Source: a virus. Taken from it: a stretch of 43,353 nucleotides of DNA. Positions 7,565-15,842 of this stretch are shown here, one piece after another (position 1 is the first letter of the stretch; every line of letters starts with the position of its first letter). Below the pieces are notes generated by a model. It was not told where the DNA came from. It was given only the letters and a program-made list of their open reading frames with translations, and made no database searches. Where the stretch lies: the IMG/VR virus record IMGVR_UViG_3300045996_000822, positions 1 through 43,353 of that record. One strand, 5' to 3'. Made by a program: the position numbers and the translations under genes.

Positions 7565-7817
7565 CGCCCGCCCCTTTCCGGTCCACGCCCTGAGAGGCAA
7601 CTTCCCGCACCTCGACTTCGAACTGCTTGCCGTCCTGCCGCGTCACGGTAGTTTTGTTGCCGGGCCTGACCATTTCGATGACGGCACCGAACACATCGCT
7701 GGTCACGTCGAACTTTTCGCCACTCCACGTATCGCCAGCTTTGTTCACGCGCCCTGCGTAGATGCGCAGGGTGAGCGGCGAGAGTTGAACGCGAATCGGG
7801 TTGAGCAGCTTATTCAT
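7557..7817 (-). CDS. Hypothetical early protein (86 aa)
   Basis: Start ATG 7817 (MNKLLNPIRV) overlaps the stop of the 326-aa gene. The protein is basic and predicted to be mainly beta-strand. PGNKTTVTRQDGKQFEVEV in the second half resembles an SH3-like or OB-like small barrel, though I cannot assign a family. Confidence 0.6.
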   Translation of the reverse strand: MNKLLNPIRVQLSPLTLRIYAGRVNKAGDTWSGEKFDVTSDVFGAVIEMVRPGNKTTVTRQDGKQFEVEVREVASQGVDRKGAGDE

Positions 7818-8797
7818 CACTCGCCTCCCTTCACGCCCTGAGAGGCTAGAGCGGCGAACTCTGCCATGCTGCTGTCGATGTCACGGGTGGTGGCGAAATG
7901 GCTGCTGGTGCCGAGGCGCACTGCAAGATCGCGCGCCCGCTGCCGTTCATCCGCGTTGTCGTGGTCGGCAGTCAGCCAGCGAAGCCGATGCGCATCCTTC
8001 GCATCCTCGTTCGTCACTGCCGAAGATGCGGATAGAGCGGCGAGCAACGGGTCTACTTCGATGGCGCGATAGAAGCGCCCGGTTTCGGATTCTTCCATCG
8101 TGTTGCTGTCACCAAAATAATCCCAGCGCTGGATTTTCGGCGCCTCCTGCACGCCTGCCTGTTGCGCGGAGAGAGCGGCGCGGGCCTGCCATGCGCGCCA
8201 CGCGACCTGAACGTGAGCGTAGAAGTATTCGCCGTTCGGCTGTTGCCAAACCGCCGTCGGGTTCGACCAGTCGTTGGTCAATTCGTCGGCCATCACGTGC
8301 CCCTCGAACGCTGCCCGTTCATCGCTCGGCGCCGGGTGCGCGGCTGCTGGTGCGGCGAAAAGGTTGTCGCCCACGTTCAAGCCTTCAGGACGCAGCCATG
8401 CCACGCGAAGTTCCCCGCCGAAGTTTGGGCCCGTTGCGCTGACCACCTTCGCCACTGGCTCGCTCGTCGCTGCCTGGGCGAGCGAGGCGGCGAGAATTGC
8501 ATCGATGCGCGCGATTTCTTCGTCGACAACGCTTTTGGGGGCGCCGATGCTGCGCAGTTTCAAGTGCGCCCGGTAGGCTTTCACCAGCCCAATCAGCTCG
8601 CTCGCCGTGCCTTGCGGGGCTGGGGTGAGCGAGGCGGGAGCGGCGGCCGCCTTGCATATAGCGACAACGTCAGCGTACCGGTAAAAGTAGTCGCCTTCGT
8701 GAAACTTCTCCTGCCGGGTGGGACGAAGCTTATCGCCCACCAGAACGGCCGGCGCCCCGTAACCATTGATGAGATCAAAAAGTGTCTTATCGTTCAC
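7817..8797 (-). CDS. Hypothetical early protein (326 aa)
   Basis: The second gene of the leftward early operon overlaps the regulator gene by ATGA. The protein looks modular: a short N-terminal domain (1-50) and Ala/Pro-rich linkers (~52-62 and ~145-155). A central segment carries conserved-looking tryptophans (AWRAWQARAAL, ~205-215), and the C-terminal region (RLRWLTADHDNADER, ~272-286) resembles a repeated element of phage hypothetical proteins. No enzyme motif is visible. Confidence 0.65.
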   Translation of the reverse strand: MNDKTLFDLINGYGAPAVLVGDKLRPTRQEKFHEGDYFYRYADVVAICKAAAAPASLTPAPQGTASELIGLVKAYRAHLKLRSIGAPKSVVDEEIARIDAILAASLAQAATSEPVAKVVSATGPNFGGELRVAWLRPEGLNVGDNLFAAPAAAHPAPSDERAAFEGHVMADELTNDWSNPTAVWQQPNGEYFYAHVQVAWRAWQARAALSAQQAGVQEAPKIQRWDYFGDSNTMEESETGRFYRAIEVDPLLAALSASSAVTNEDAKDAHRLRWLTADHDNADERQRARDLAVRLGTSSHFATTRDIDSSMAEFAALASQGVKGGE

Positions 8798-9258
8798 AGG
8801 TCACCCCCAGTTCCCATTGCGTTGCGAAGTTTCGGCGAGATCAGCTCGGCGCGCGGCACGCCGTAGTGCATCTCGATCTCCTGCGCCCTGGCCGGCGGCG
8901 CGTAGCCCGCTTTCACCCAGCCCGCCACCGCCTGCTGCGTGACACCCAGCCGCGCGCCCATGGCCGGCTGCCCACCGGCTGCGGCCACCGCCCGCTCGAT
9001 GCCGTTCTTTGGCTCGGGCTTCTGCGGCGCGGGTACATCGCCGCGCAGCCAGGTGGACACCGCCGTCTGCGATGCGCCGAGGCGCCGCGCCAGTTCGGCA
9101 CCGCTGCCGACACGTTCGATGACTCGACCCAGTGCGCGCTTCGGATCGTCCTTGATCCACATGCGCAGCGTCCGTTCCGTCAAACTGATCGCACCCGCCA
9201 GCTCCCCTACCCCACCGGCGAACCGCGCCGCTCGGTCGATCCCATACATACGTTCCAT
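8794..9258 (-). CDS. Transcriptional regulator with three YdaS/Cro-like HTH units
   Basis: This 154-aa protein contains three successive HTH-like units: ~5-35 (GELAGAISLTERTLRMWIKD), ~43-75 (SGAELARRLGASQTAVSTWL) and ~85-140 (QPAMGARLGVTQQAVAGWV, followed by PPARAQEIE). The third is a canonical YdaS/Cro-type domain. Single-domain YdaS proteins are about 70-100 aa, so three in one chain is unusual. ATG 9258 is preferred to the GTG at 9267 because AAGGGG lies 8 nt before it. It heads the leftward early operon and faces the replication operon across a region with two operator-like dyads, so it is the best candidate for the phage's early-gene repressor or switch and is probably autoregulated. Confidence 0.8.
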   Translation of the reverse strand: MERMYGIDRAARFAGGVGELAGAISLTERTLRMWIKDDPKRALGRVIERVGSGAELARRLGASQTAVSTWLRGDVPAPQKPEPKNGIERAVAAAGGQPAMGARLGVTQQAVAGWVKAGYAPPARAQEIEMHYGVPRAELISPKLRNAMGTGGDL

Positions 9259-9289
9259 ATCGTGCACCCCTTGTCAAGTTGATGGCGCC

Positions 9290-9318
9290 AGTATGCCAAC
9301 AAACAAGCGTTAGCACAA
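9290..9318 (-). promoter_or_regulatory. Putative promoter of the regulator operon
   Basis: On the minus strand, TTGTGC (9318-9313) and CATACT (9295-9290) are separated by 17 nt, a weak but acceptable sigma-70 match. The -35 overlaps the operator-like dyad at 9315-9330, which would allow autoregulation. The predicted transcript starts about 25 nt upstream of ATG 9258. Confidence 0.4.
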
Positions 9319-9330
9319 GCGAATTCTTGT
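9315..9330. promoter_or_regulatory. Operator-like dyad ACAAG-N6-CTTGT, copy 1
   Basis: ACAAG (9315-9319), six bases, CTTGT (9326-9330). Same half-sites and spacing as the dyads inside the promoters at 19376 and 42371, and closely related to those at 9356 and 15385. It lies between the divergent regulator and replication operons. Confidence 0.65.
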
Positions 9331-9355
9331 CCGCGAAAATATTTTGCGAAAATGC

Positions 9356-9384
9356 TTGATACAACCATTCGATTGTGCGATAGT
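9356..9384 (+). promoter_or_regulatory. Rightward early promoter with operator at its spacer
   Basis: -35 TTGATA (9356-9361), 17-nt spacer, -10 GATAGT (9379-9384). The spacer region holds ACAA-N8-TTGT (9361-9376), a degenerate version of the shared dyad. It would drive the replication operon beginning at 9431; AAGGAG (9419-9424) lies 6 nt before that ATG. Confidence 0.65.
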
Positions 9385-9430
9385 TTGATCCGCGTCAAAC
9401 GAAATCACCGAACTTTTTAAGGAGCACTAT

Positions 9431-9904
9431 ATGAGCATGGAAAACGCAATCCTCGAACTGGCTGCAGCGATCCGAGAACTGGCCGGCAGCGGCCAACGCA
9501 TCACCGGCATGGCTCCAGCCCTCGCCGCGCCCTGCGGCGCCGCCCATGTGGCGGTCAACGAAGTCTCGGCTCAGCAGCAAGCGGAGCAGCTGAAGCCTGA
9601 CGCCGAACTGGAAGAGGCCGTCCAGAAGGTGGAAGCTGCGGCCAAGGAAGAAAAGAAGGCCGACAAGCCGGTGCCGAAGAAGGAAGAAGTCAAAGCGGAA
9701 ACGAAAGTCGAAGAACCTGCGTCAGCCGCTGAAGCCATCGACTACAAGACCCAGGTTTATCCGAAGCTGGTCGAACTGGGCAAGGGCAAAGGCCGCGCTG
9801 CCGTTGTCGGCCTGCTGGCTGAATTCGATGCCAAGAACGGCGACCAGTTGAAGCCCGAGCAGTATTCGGCCGTGCTGGCGCGCGCTGCGGAACTGGTGGC
9901 CTGA
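9431..9904 (+). CDS. Hypothetical early protein, first gene of the replication operon
   Basis: This 157-aa protein starts at ATG 9431 after an ideal AAGGAG. It has three regions: a helical N-terminus (1-45), a Lys/Glu-rich low-complexity segment (~50-105, many KAE/KKE repeats), and a compact helical C-terminal domain (~108-157, YPKLVELGKGKGRAAVVGLL). Proteins of this plan precede recombination or ssDNA-handling genes in many phages, but I cannot name a function. The charged middle may be a flexible linker or nucleic-acid contact region. Confidence 0.75.
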   Translation: MSMENAILELAAAIRELAGSGQRITGMAPALAAPCGAAHVAVNEVSAQQQAEQLKPDAELEEAVQKVEAAAKEEKKADKPVPKKEEVKAETKVEEPASAAEAIDYKTQVYPKLVELGKGKGRAAVVGLLAEFDAKNGDQLKPEQYSAVLARAAELVA

Positions 9905-9906
9905 TC

Positions 9907-10101
9907 ATGGCTACCGCGATCATCACGATCACCGACTGCGAGGACGGCAGCGCCGCCCAGGTGTCGGTGAAGTTCGAGCCGCTGGGTGCTGACGAGAACA
10001 GCACGGCGCACGCCCTCGCGGCCATGGCCATCAACGCGATGACCACCGAGGAAGAACGCGAGGACGCCACCTACTCCGAAGGGATGTGCGGCCATGGCTG
10101 A
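9907..10101 (+). CDS. Small hypothetical protein (64 aa)
   Basis: Starts 3 nt after the preceding stop and overlaps the DUF2800 gene by 8 nt. The N-terminal half alternates beta-strand residues (TAIITITDC...QVSVKFEPL). The C-terminal half is one helix rich in Ala and acidic residues. No family was recognised; gene order places it with replication/recombination functions. Confidence 0.65.
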   Translation: MATAIITITDCEDGSAAQVSVKFEPLGADENSTAHALAAMAINAMTTEEEREDATYSEGMCGHG

Positions 10102-11599
10102 CCACGCGAAGCTCTCGCCGAGCAGCGCCCACCGCTGGCTGCGCTGCCCTGGCTCCGTGGCGCTCGAAGCCGGCTACCCGGACAAGGGCAGCGACTTTGC
10201 CGACGAGGGCACGGCGGCCCACTTCCTGGCGTCGGAATGCCTGGAGGGTGAGCACGATGCAGCGTTATTCATCGGGCAGCATATCCTCGTCGATGGCGGC
10301 GCAACGATGTGGGCCGGCCCGGAAGGTACGCACACCGTCGACCGCGAGATGGCCGGCCACGTCCAGAAGTACATCGACAAGGTGCGCGAGAACGCGGCCG
10401 GCGGCGAGCTGTTCGTCGAGCAGCGACTGCCGATCTTCGGCGGTTCGGGTGTCGACCAGTTCGGCACCAGCGACTCGGTGATCATTGTCGGCCGCCGGAT
10501 CGTCATCATCGATCTGAAGTACGGCAAGGGCGTGCAGGTGTTCGCCGAGGAGAACGAGCAGCTGATGCTTTACGCCCTGGGCGCGCTGGACGAGCACGGG
10601 CTGCTGCAGGAGTTCGACGAGGTGGTGCTCGCCATCCACCAGCCGCGCATCGACCATTACGACGAGTGGGTGACAACGCCGGCGGCGCTGCGCGAGTTCG
10701 AACAGCGGGCGATCGCCGGTGCCAAGGACGCTTTGCACATCGTCATCCCCGGCGCGCTGTCGCTGATCCCCGGTGAGAAGCAATGCCGGTTCTGCAAGGC
10801 GAAGGGTGGCTGCCCCGCGTTGCGCGACAAGGTGCTGGCCACGGTGGCGGGGGACTTCGAAGTGGTCACGGAATCCGGGGATCCCGCTGCACCCAACACC
10901 GTAACCGAAGCGTTGATCACCCTCGGCAAAGGCGAGGTGGCCGTCACGATCACCGAGGCCGAGAAGATCATCGCGGCGGCCCACGGGGTGGCGCCGAAGG
11001 CGGTGGATTTCCTGTACGGAGACTATCGGGACGAAAACACCCCCGGCTTGTCGGCTCACTTCGTCGTCAAGAAACCCACCATCCGCCCCGTGCTCGACGG
11101 CTACGAGCAGCGCATCACCGACATGGACGACGTGCACCTGGCGGCGGTGATGGAAGCGATCGACCTGCTCGAAGCCTTCCCCAAGGCGGTACGGGCGGAG
11201 GTCGAGCGCCGGCTGCTGGCCGACCGCCAGGTGCCAGGGTTCAAGTTGGTGCAGGGCAAGCAGGGCAACCGCCAATGGAATGACGAGGCGGGCGTCGAAG
11301 CTGAACTGAAGCGCATGCGCTTGAAGAAAGACGAGATGTACGACTTCGTGTTGATCTCGCCCACCACGGCCGAGAAGCGCGCCACCGAACTGGTCGACGG
11401 CAAGCCGGTGATCGGCGCGAAGCAATGGGCCAAGCTGCAGGCGTACATCACCCGCAACGAAGGCAAGCCCTCGGTGGCGCCGGCGGCCGACAAGCGGCCC
11501 GTGTGGACGCCGCCGAACGTGCTCGATGAATTTGACGAAATGACCGGTGGCGAAGATATCGCCTCGGGCGAAATGGACGACTTGTCCGACCTCATTTAA
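10094..11599 (+). CDS. DUF2800 family Cas4/RecB-like nuclease with Fe-S cysteines
   Basis: This 501-aa protein matches the phage DUF2800 family: N-terminal [15 protein letters not shown], then DEGTAAH, and the PD-(D/E)XK core [10 protein letters not shown] near residue 138. Four cysteines, C18 near the N-terminus and C231, C234, C240 in [10 protein letters not shown], are arranged like the iron-sulfur cluster of Cas4/AddB nucleases. It is expected to process DNA ends or ssDNA during replication-linked recombination. It is followed 15 nt later by the DUF2815 gene, a pairing seen in many phages with family A polymerases. Confidence 0.85.
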   Translation: MADHAKLSPSSAHRWLRCPGSVALEAGYPDKGSDFADEGTAAHFLASECLEGEHDAALFIGQHILVDGGATMWAGPEGTHTVDREMAGHVQKYIDKVRENAAGGELFVEQRLPIFGGSGVDQFGTSDSVIIVGRRIVIIDLKYGKGVQVFAEENEQLMLYALGALDEHGLLQEFDEVVLAIHQPRIDHYDEWVTTPAALREFEQRAIAGAKDALHIVIPGALSLIPGEKQCRFCKAKGGCPALRDKVLATVAGDFEVVTESGDPAAPNTVTEALITLGKGEVAVTITEAEKIIAAAHGVAPKAVDFLYGDYRDENTPGLSAHFVVKKPTIRPVLDGYEQRITDMDDVHLAAVMEAIDLLEAFPKAVRAEVERRLLADRQVPGFKLVQGKQGNRQWNDEAGVEAELKRMRLKKDEMYDFVLISPTTAEKRATELVDGKPVIGAKQWAKLQAYITRNEGKPSVAPAADKRPVWTPPNVLDEFDEMTGGEDIASGEMDDLSDLI

Positions 11600-11614
11600 C
11601 TGAAAGGCAATACC

Positions 11615-12172
11615 ATGAAAATCAAACTGCAAAACGTCCGCCTGGCCTTCCCCAACCTGTTCAAGGCCACCACCGTGAACGGCGAAGGCGACCCGGCATT
11701 CTCCGCGTCGTTCCTGCTGGCGCCGAACGACCCGCAAATCAAGGTGATCGAGGCGGCCATCGCGCAGACCGCCAAGGACAAATGGGGCGCCAAGGCCGAC
11801 CAGGTGCTCAAGCAGATGCGCGCGGCCGACAAGACGGCGCTGCACGACGGCGACACGAAGAGCCAGTACGCCGGCTTCGAAGGCATGATGTTCGTGGCCT
11901 CGCGCAGCAAGACCCGGCCGCTCGTCATCGACCGCGACAAGTCGCCGCTGACCGAGGAAGATGGCAAGCCGTACGCTGGCTGCTACGTGAACTGCTCGCT
12001 GGAGCTGTGGGCCCAGGACAACAACTACGGCAAGCGCATCAACGCGCAACTGGGCGGCGTGCAGTTCTTGAAAGACGGTGACGCCTTCGCCGGTGGCGGC
12101 AGCGCGGCCGACGAGAACGACTTCGACGACCTGGGCGAAGGCGCCGACGCGGAAGACGACCTGCCGCTGTAA
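11615..12172 (+). CDS. DUF2815 family protein, likely ssDNA-binding
   Basis: This 185-aa protein begins MKIKLQNVRLAFPNLFKAT, which is characteristic of DUF2815. It contains YAGFEGMMFVASRS mid-protein and NCSLELWAQDN near residue 130, and ends in a strongly acidic tail (residues ~160-185). A conserved OB-like core with an acidic C-terminal tail parallels SSB proteins, so an ssDNA-binding role is likely though indirect. The stop codon overlaps the ATG of the next gene. Confidence 0.85.
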   Translation: MKIKLQNVRLAFPNLFKATTVNGEGDPAFSASFLLAPNDPQIKVIEAAIAQTAKDKWGAKADQVLKQMRAADKTALHDGDTKSQYAGFEGMMFVASRSKTRPLVIDRDKSPLTEEDGKPYAGCYVNCSLELWAQDNNYGKRINAQLGGVQFLKDGDAFAGGGSAADENDFDDLGEGADAEDDLPL

Positions 12173-12525
12173 TGGCCACCTACTCGCTACGCTGCCGCAA
12201 TTCGGCCTGCCGCCACCGGCGCGTGGCGAGTACCCACCCGGACGACTACAAGGTGGTGCCGCGCTGCCCCCGGTGCGGTGAGCGGCGCGGCTGGCGCATC
12301 GAGGACCGGGCCTACAACCGGCGCGGACTGTGCCACTGCAGCGGGCCGGAGATGGTGACCGGCCGGCATTTCCCGCACCGCCCCCACCATCCGCTATGCG
12401 ACAACCACCCGCATGGCTTTTACAACCAGGCGCGCGCCCGTGGCGTTGCGCATTCTGATATCCCGGAGGAATTTTGGCCGAAGAATGGAGAGCCGTGCCC
12501 GGCTACGAAGGGCGATACGAGGTAA
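12172..12525 (+). CDS. Zinc-finger-like hypothetical protein (117 aa)
   Basis: Start ATG overlaps the DUF2815 stop. The N-terminus has CRNSACRH and, 24 residues later, CPRCGE, which together can form a zinc ribbon. A His/Cys-rich middle (CHCSGPE, HFPHRPHHPLCDNHPHG) could bind a second metal. The last 17 residues overlap the start of the downstream HNH gene, so its C-terminus may have been replaced or extended when that gene inserted. Function unknown; the position implies a replication accessory. Confidence 0.65.
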   Translation: MATYSLRCRNSACRHRRVASTHPDDYKVVPRCPRCGERRGWRIEDRAYNRRGLCHCSGPEMVTGRHFPHRPHHPLCDNHPHGFYNQARARGVAHSDIPEEFWPKNGEPCPATKGDTR

Positions 12526-12986
12526 GTAATTTGGGCCGCGTGCGATCTTTAGACCACCGCGTGCGGGTTGTTTGCAAGGGCATCGAGACAACGCGCCTTT
12601 CGCCGGGAAAGATGCTGAAGCCCGGCGGCTCCGGCGAGTTCGGCCACGTGACGGTAGCGATCGGAAGGGGTAATTCTATCCCCGTGCACACGCTCGTAAT
12701 GCTGGCATTCGTGGGGCCGCGGCCAGCAGGGGCAGACGTTGCGCATAACAACGGGGACGCCGGCGACAACCGATTGGCGAACCTGCGCTATGCCACGCGC
12801 ACCAGCAACAATCAAGACATCTTTTACCATGGGCGCCGCCGCTGGACCCTAGCCGATATCCGCCGTATTCGCGCCGAGGCTGGGGCGTACCGCGGAGCCG
12901 GCCGCGATCTGGCGCGCGAGTACGGAGTAACCACGGGAACTATCAGCGCTATCTATACGCGAAGGAATTATGGCTATGTCGAGTAA
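12474..12986 (+). CDS. NUMOD4/HNH homing-type endonuclease
   Basis: This 170-aa protein has an N-terminal NUMOD4 motif (WRAVPGYEGRYEVSNLGRVRS, residues 5-25), then an HNH_3 nuclease core with AHNNGD and DNRLANLRYAT (~90-113), and a C-terminal HTH-like tail. The family cuts DNA site-specifically and spreads as free-standing homing genes. The start is TTG at 12474 with GGAGGA just upstream, inside the 3' end of the zinc-finger gene. Its 3' end overlaps the first codons of DNA polymerase. Insertion directly before a polymerase gene is typical of such elements. Confidence 0.85.
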   Translation: MAEEWRAVPGYEGRYEVSNLGRVRSLDHRVRVVCKGIETTRLSPGKMLKPGGSGEFGHVTVAIGRGNSIPVHTLVMLAFVGPRPAGADVAHNNGDAGDNRLANLRYATRTSNNQDIFYHGRRRWTLADIRRIRAEAGAYRGAGRDLAREYGVTTGTISAIYTRRNYGYVE

Positions 12987-15375
12987 GCTCTGGTTAGACG
13001 ACGAGACCTTTTCTCCCACCCCCATCACCAACGGCCTGCACCGCTACGCCGAGGACGTCGAGATCCTGATCCGCGCGCTGGCGCTGGATGACGGACCGGT
13101 GATAGTGCAGGATTGCACCCCAGGCGGGCTCATGTGGGAGCTGCGCGGCGATGATCTTATATCGCCGGACCTGGCCTACGTGCGCCAGGTCGACACCGCT
13201 TTGCGGCACAGCGATTGTGAAGTGTACGCCCACAACAGCCAGTTCGACAGGACTGTCGAGCGCTGGGCCGGCCTGCGCATCCCGCTGCACCGCTGGCGCA
13301 TCCCGCTGCACCGCTGGCGCGACACCATGGTGCAGGCGCTCGCGCACAGCCTGCCCGGCGCCCTGGGCGACTTGTGCGAGGTGCTGAAGCTGCCCACCGA
13401 CAAGGCCAAGGACAAGGCCGGCAAGGCCCTCATCCAGCTGTTCTGCAAGCCGGTGCCGTTCAAGTTCCGCAAGCGCGCGGAGGGCGAGAAGCTGGCCGAC
13501 TACAAGGCCGCGCGCGAAGCTGCAGAGAAGACCTGGAACGGCCGCGCCACGCGCGAAACGCACCCGGCCGAGTGGCACCAGTTCCTCCTGTACGCCGGCC
13601 GCGATATCGAGGCGATGCGCGCCGCGCACAAGATCATGCCGACCTGGAACTACCGCGGCGCCGAGCTGGAGCTGTGGCACCTGGACCAGACGATCAACGA
13701 CCGCGGCGTGGCCATCGACGTCGAACTGGCCGAGTGCGCGGTGAACGCGGTGGACGAGGCCCAGGCCCTGCTGCGCGAGCGCACGGCCGAGATCACGAAC
13801 GGCGAGGTGGAGTCGGCCACGAAGCGCGACGCCATGCTGGCCCACGTCCTGGCCGAGTACGGGGTGGAACTGCCTGACATGCAAATGGCCACGCTCGAGC
13901 GGCGCATCGCGGACCCGGACTTGCCCGAGGGCCTGCGCGAGCTGCTGCGCATCCGGCTGCAGGCGTCCACCACCAGCACCAGCAAGTACAAGACGCTGAT
14001 CAAGGGCACGTCCAGCGACGGCCGGCTGCGCGGCCTGCTGCAGTTCTGCGGCGCGGCGCGCACCGGGCGGTGGGCGGGCCGACTGTGGCAGCCGCAGAAC
14101 CTCCCCCGGCCCGTGCTCAAGCAGGACGAGATCGACGCCGGCATCGACGCGCTCAAGGCCGGCATGGCCAATGTCCTCTACGACAACGTGATGCAACTGA
14201 CGTCATCGGCGATCCGAGGGTGCATCATCGCGCCGCCCGGCAAGAAACTGGTGGTGGCCGACCTGTCGAATATCGAGGGCCGGGTGCTGGCCTGGCTGGC
14301 GGGCGAGCGGTGGAAGATCAAGGCGTTCGGGGAATACGACGCCGGCACCGGGCACGACCTGTACGCGCTGTCGTATGCCAAGTCCTTCGGCGTCACGCCC
14401 GAATCTGTGATGGAAGACAAGAAGGCCGGTGGCAGCCAGCGCCAGGTGGGCAAGGTGCAGGAGCTGGCGCTCGGCTACGAGGGCGGCGTCGGCGCGTTCG
14501 TCACGTTCGCCGCGGCGTACAACATCGATCTGGAGAAGCTGGCCGAGATCGGCTCGCGCGCCATCCCCGGCGAGGTGTGGGGCCGGGCGAACATCATGTA
14601 CGAATGGCACCAGAAGCAAGGCCGCCACCCGGACGCAGCACTCGGCCTGTCGAAGAAGGCATGGCTCACTTGCGAGTCGTTCAAGTTGGGCTGGCGCGAC
14701 GCCCACCAGAACGTGGTGCAGCTGTGGCGCGACCTGGACGCGGCCGTGCGCAGCGCCATCACCCGGCCGGGCGAGACGTTCATCGTCGGTGTGCTGCGCG
14801 TGCGGCGTGATGGCGCCTGGCTGCGCATCGTGCTGCCATCGGGCCGGGCACTCTGCTACCCGTCACCTGCGCTGGTGCCGGAGAAGAAAAAGCGCAAGAG
14901 CGACGAATGCCCCACGTGCGAGGGCGGGGGAATCGTGCAGGCGTTCGGGTGGCAGGGCGATATCGATCCCCAGGCGACACACCCGGAGGTCTGCTACACC
15001 TGCAAGGGTTCGGGGAAAATCGACTTGGGCGATCTGGATACAGATGTGAGCGGCGGCCGTACCGTCATCACCTACATGGGCGTCAACCAGTACAGCCGCA
15101 AATGGGACCGGCTCACCACCTACGGCGGCAAGCTGGTGGAGAACGTGACCCAGGCCGTGGCGCGCGACGTCATGGCGGCGAACATGCCGGCGATCGAGGC
15201 CGAGATGTACGAGATCGTGCTGACGGTGCACGACGAGATCATTTGCGAAGCACCCGAGCATGAGGACTGGAACCACGAGCACCTGGCCGCGTTGATGGCC
15301 ACGGTGCCGCCATGGGCCGCCGGCCTGCCGCTGGCCGCTGCGGGCTTCGAAGCAACACGATACCGCAAGGACTGA
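12970..15375 (+). CDS. DNA polymerase I (family A) with 3'-5' exonuclease and inserted zinc fingers
   Basis: The protein is about 800 aa. The N-terminal exonuclease has DDE at residues 10-12, an HNSQFD motif (~90) and YAGRDIE (~200). The polymerase domain has motif A VVADLSNIEGR (catalytic D431), motif B-like RQVGKVQELALGYEG (~490) and motif C VHDEI (D755). Between motifs B and C sit two DnaJ-type knuckles, CPTCEGGG (647-654) and CYTCKGSG (675-682). The exonuclease contains a tandem RIPLHRW duplication. Two ATGs are possible; 12976 has better spacing (9 nt) from AAGGA than 12970 (3 nt). It should be the phage replicative polymerase. Confidence 0.93.
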   Translation: MAMSSKLWLDDETFSPTPITNGLHRYAEDVEILIRALALDDGPVIVQDCTPGGLMWELRGDDLISPDLAYVRQVDTALRHSDCEVYAHNSQFDRTVERWAGLRIPLHRWRIPLHRWRDTMVQALAHSLPGALGDLCEVLKLPTDKAKDKAGKALIQLFCKPVPFKFRKRAEGEKLADYKAAREAAEKTWNGRATRETHPAEWHQFLLYAGRDIEAMRAAHKIMPTWNYRGAELELWHLDQTINDRGVAIDVELAECAVNAVDEAQALLRERTAEITNGEVESATKRDAMLAHVLAEYGVELPDMQMATLERRIADPDLPEGLRELLRIRLQASTTSTSKYKTLIKGTSSDGRLRGLLQFCGAARTGRWAGRLWQPQNLPRPVLKQDEIDAGIDALKAGMANVLYDNVMQLTSSAIRGCIIAPPGKKLVVADLSNIEGRVLAWLAGERWKIKAFGEYDAGTGHDLYALSYAKSFGVTPESVMEDKKAGGSQRQVGKVQELALGYEGGVGAFVTFAAAYNIDLEKLAEIGSRAIPGEVWGRANIMYEWHQKQGRHPDAALGLSKKAWLTCESFKLGWRDAHQNVVQLWRDLDAAVRSAITRPGETFIVGVLRVRRDGAWLRIVLPSGRALCYPSPALVPEKKKRKSDECPTCEGGGIVQAFGWQGDIDPQATHPEVCYTCKGSGKIDLGDLDTDVSGGRTVITYMGVNQYSRKWDRLTTYGGKLVENVTQAVARDVMAANMPAIEAEMYEIVLTVHDEIICEAPEHEDWNHEHLAALMATVPPWAAGLPLAAAGFEATRYRKD
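13276..13317 (+). repeat. 21-bp perfect tandem duplication in the polymerase gene
   Basis: 13276-13296 and 13297-13317 are identical and in frame, each encoding RIPLHRW just before RDTMVQAL in the exonuclease domain. Replication slippage is the simplest origin. The reading frame is kept, so the protein gains seven residues. Confidence 0.9.
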
Positions 15376-15384
15376 TAAAAGTAC

Positions 15385-15412
15385 TTGCACAAGTCTTTGG
15401 TTGTGCTATTAT
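15385..15412 (+). promoter_or_regulatory. Internal promoter with embedded operator
   Basis: -35 TTGCAC (15385-15390), 16-nt spacer, -10 TATTAT (15407-15412). GCACAA (15387-15392) and TTGTGC (15401-15406) form a perfect dyad that spans the spacer; one outer half-site base differs from the ACAAG-N6-CTTGT consensus. It starts 9 nt after the polymerase stop and drives the gene at 15445. The TATTATACGT...ATCG downstream segment is shared with the promoters at 19376 and 42371. Confidence 0.8.
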
Positions 15413-15444
15413 ACGTTCATCGCAACCCCTCTCGGAGATTCAAA

Positions 15445-15753
15445 ATGTACACCCAGGAAACCAAGGCCAAGTTACTGGCCGCGATGCCCGGCACGCGGGA
15501 AGAACTGCAGGTGAAGTCAGGACTGGCGAACAGCACGATCCGCGCGGTGACCAAGGCGCTGTTGCTGGCCGGCGAGTGCCACATCGGCGACTGGCAGCGC
15601 GGCGCGGGCCACAAGCCGCGCGGAGTGTACCAGCGCGGGCCGGGCAACAAGGCCAAGGTGCCGCGGTTCTTCGACCGACCCAAGGCCCAGCGCACTGGCG
15701 TGTGGCGCGACCCCCTGGTGGCGGCCCTGTTCGGCGAGGCCACCAAATGCTGA
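15445..15753 (+). CDS. Winged-helix-like DNA-binding protein (102 aa)
   Basis: First gene behind the operator-bearing promoter at 15385; ATG 15445 has GGAG 7 nt upstream. Residues ~15-50 (GTREELQVKSGLANSTIRAV, then a helix and GECHIGDW) read as a winged helix-turn-helix. The C-terminal half is basic, with an RGPGNKAKVPRFF segment. It may regulate phage or host transcription or act in replication. The specific role is inference from the fold only. Confidence 0.65.
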   Translation: MYTQETKAKLLAAMPGTREELQVKSGLANSTIRAVTKALLLAGECHIGDWQRGAGHKPRGVYQRGPGNKAKVPRFFDRPKAQRTGVWRDPLVAALFGEATKC

Positions 15754-15842
15754 CCGATCGCATGCTGCACCTCACCTTGGCCGCGCTGGTAGCTGTCGGC
15801 GCTATCCTTCTCACCGCCCTTATCGTATTGGAACTGCAATGA
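15747..15842 (+). CDS. 31-aa membrane peptide
   Basis: ATG 15747 overlaps the preceding gene's 3' end, and the TGA overlaps the VRR-NUC ATG (ATGA). Residues ~8-29 (LHLTLAALVAVGAILLTALI) form one transmembrane helix. It is too short for family assignment. The double coupling makes it a credible translated small protein. Confidence 0.5.
   Translation: MLTDRMLHLTLAALVAVGAILLTALIVLELQ

Noticed and set aside
10265-12049. Long minus-strand reading frame opposite DUF2800 and DUF2815
   Set aside because: Composition is His/Arg/Val-rich with no domain pattern; the plus-strand genes match known families and have coupled starts.
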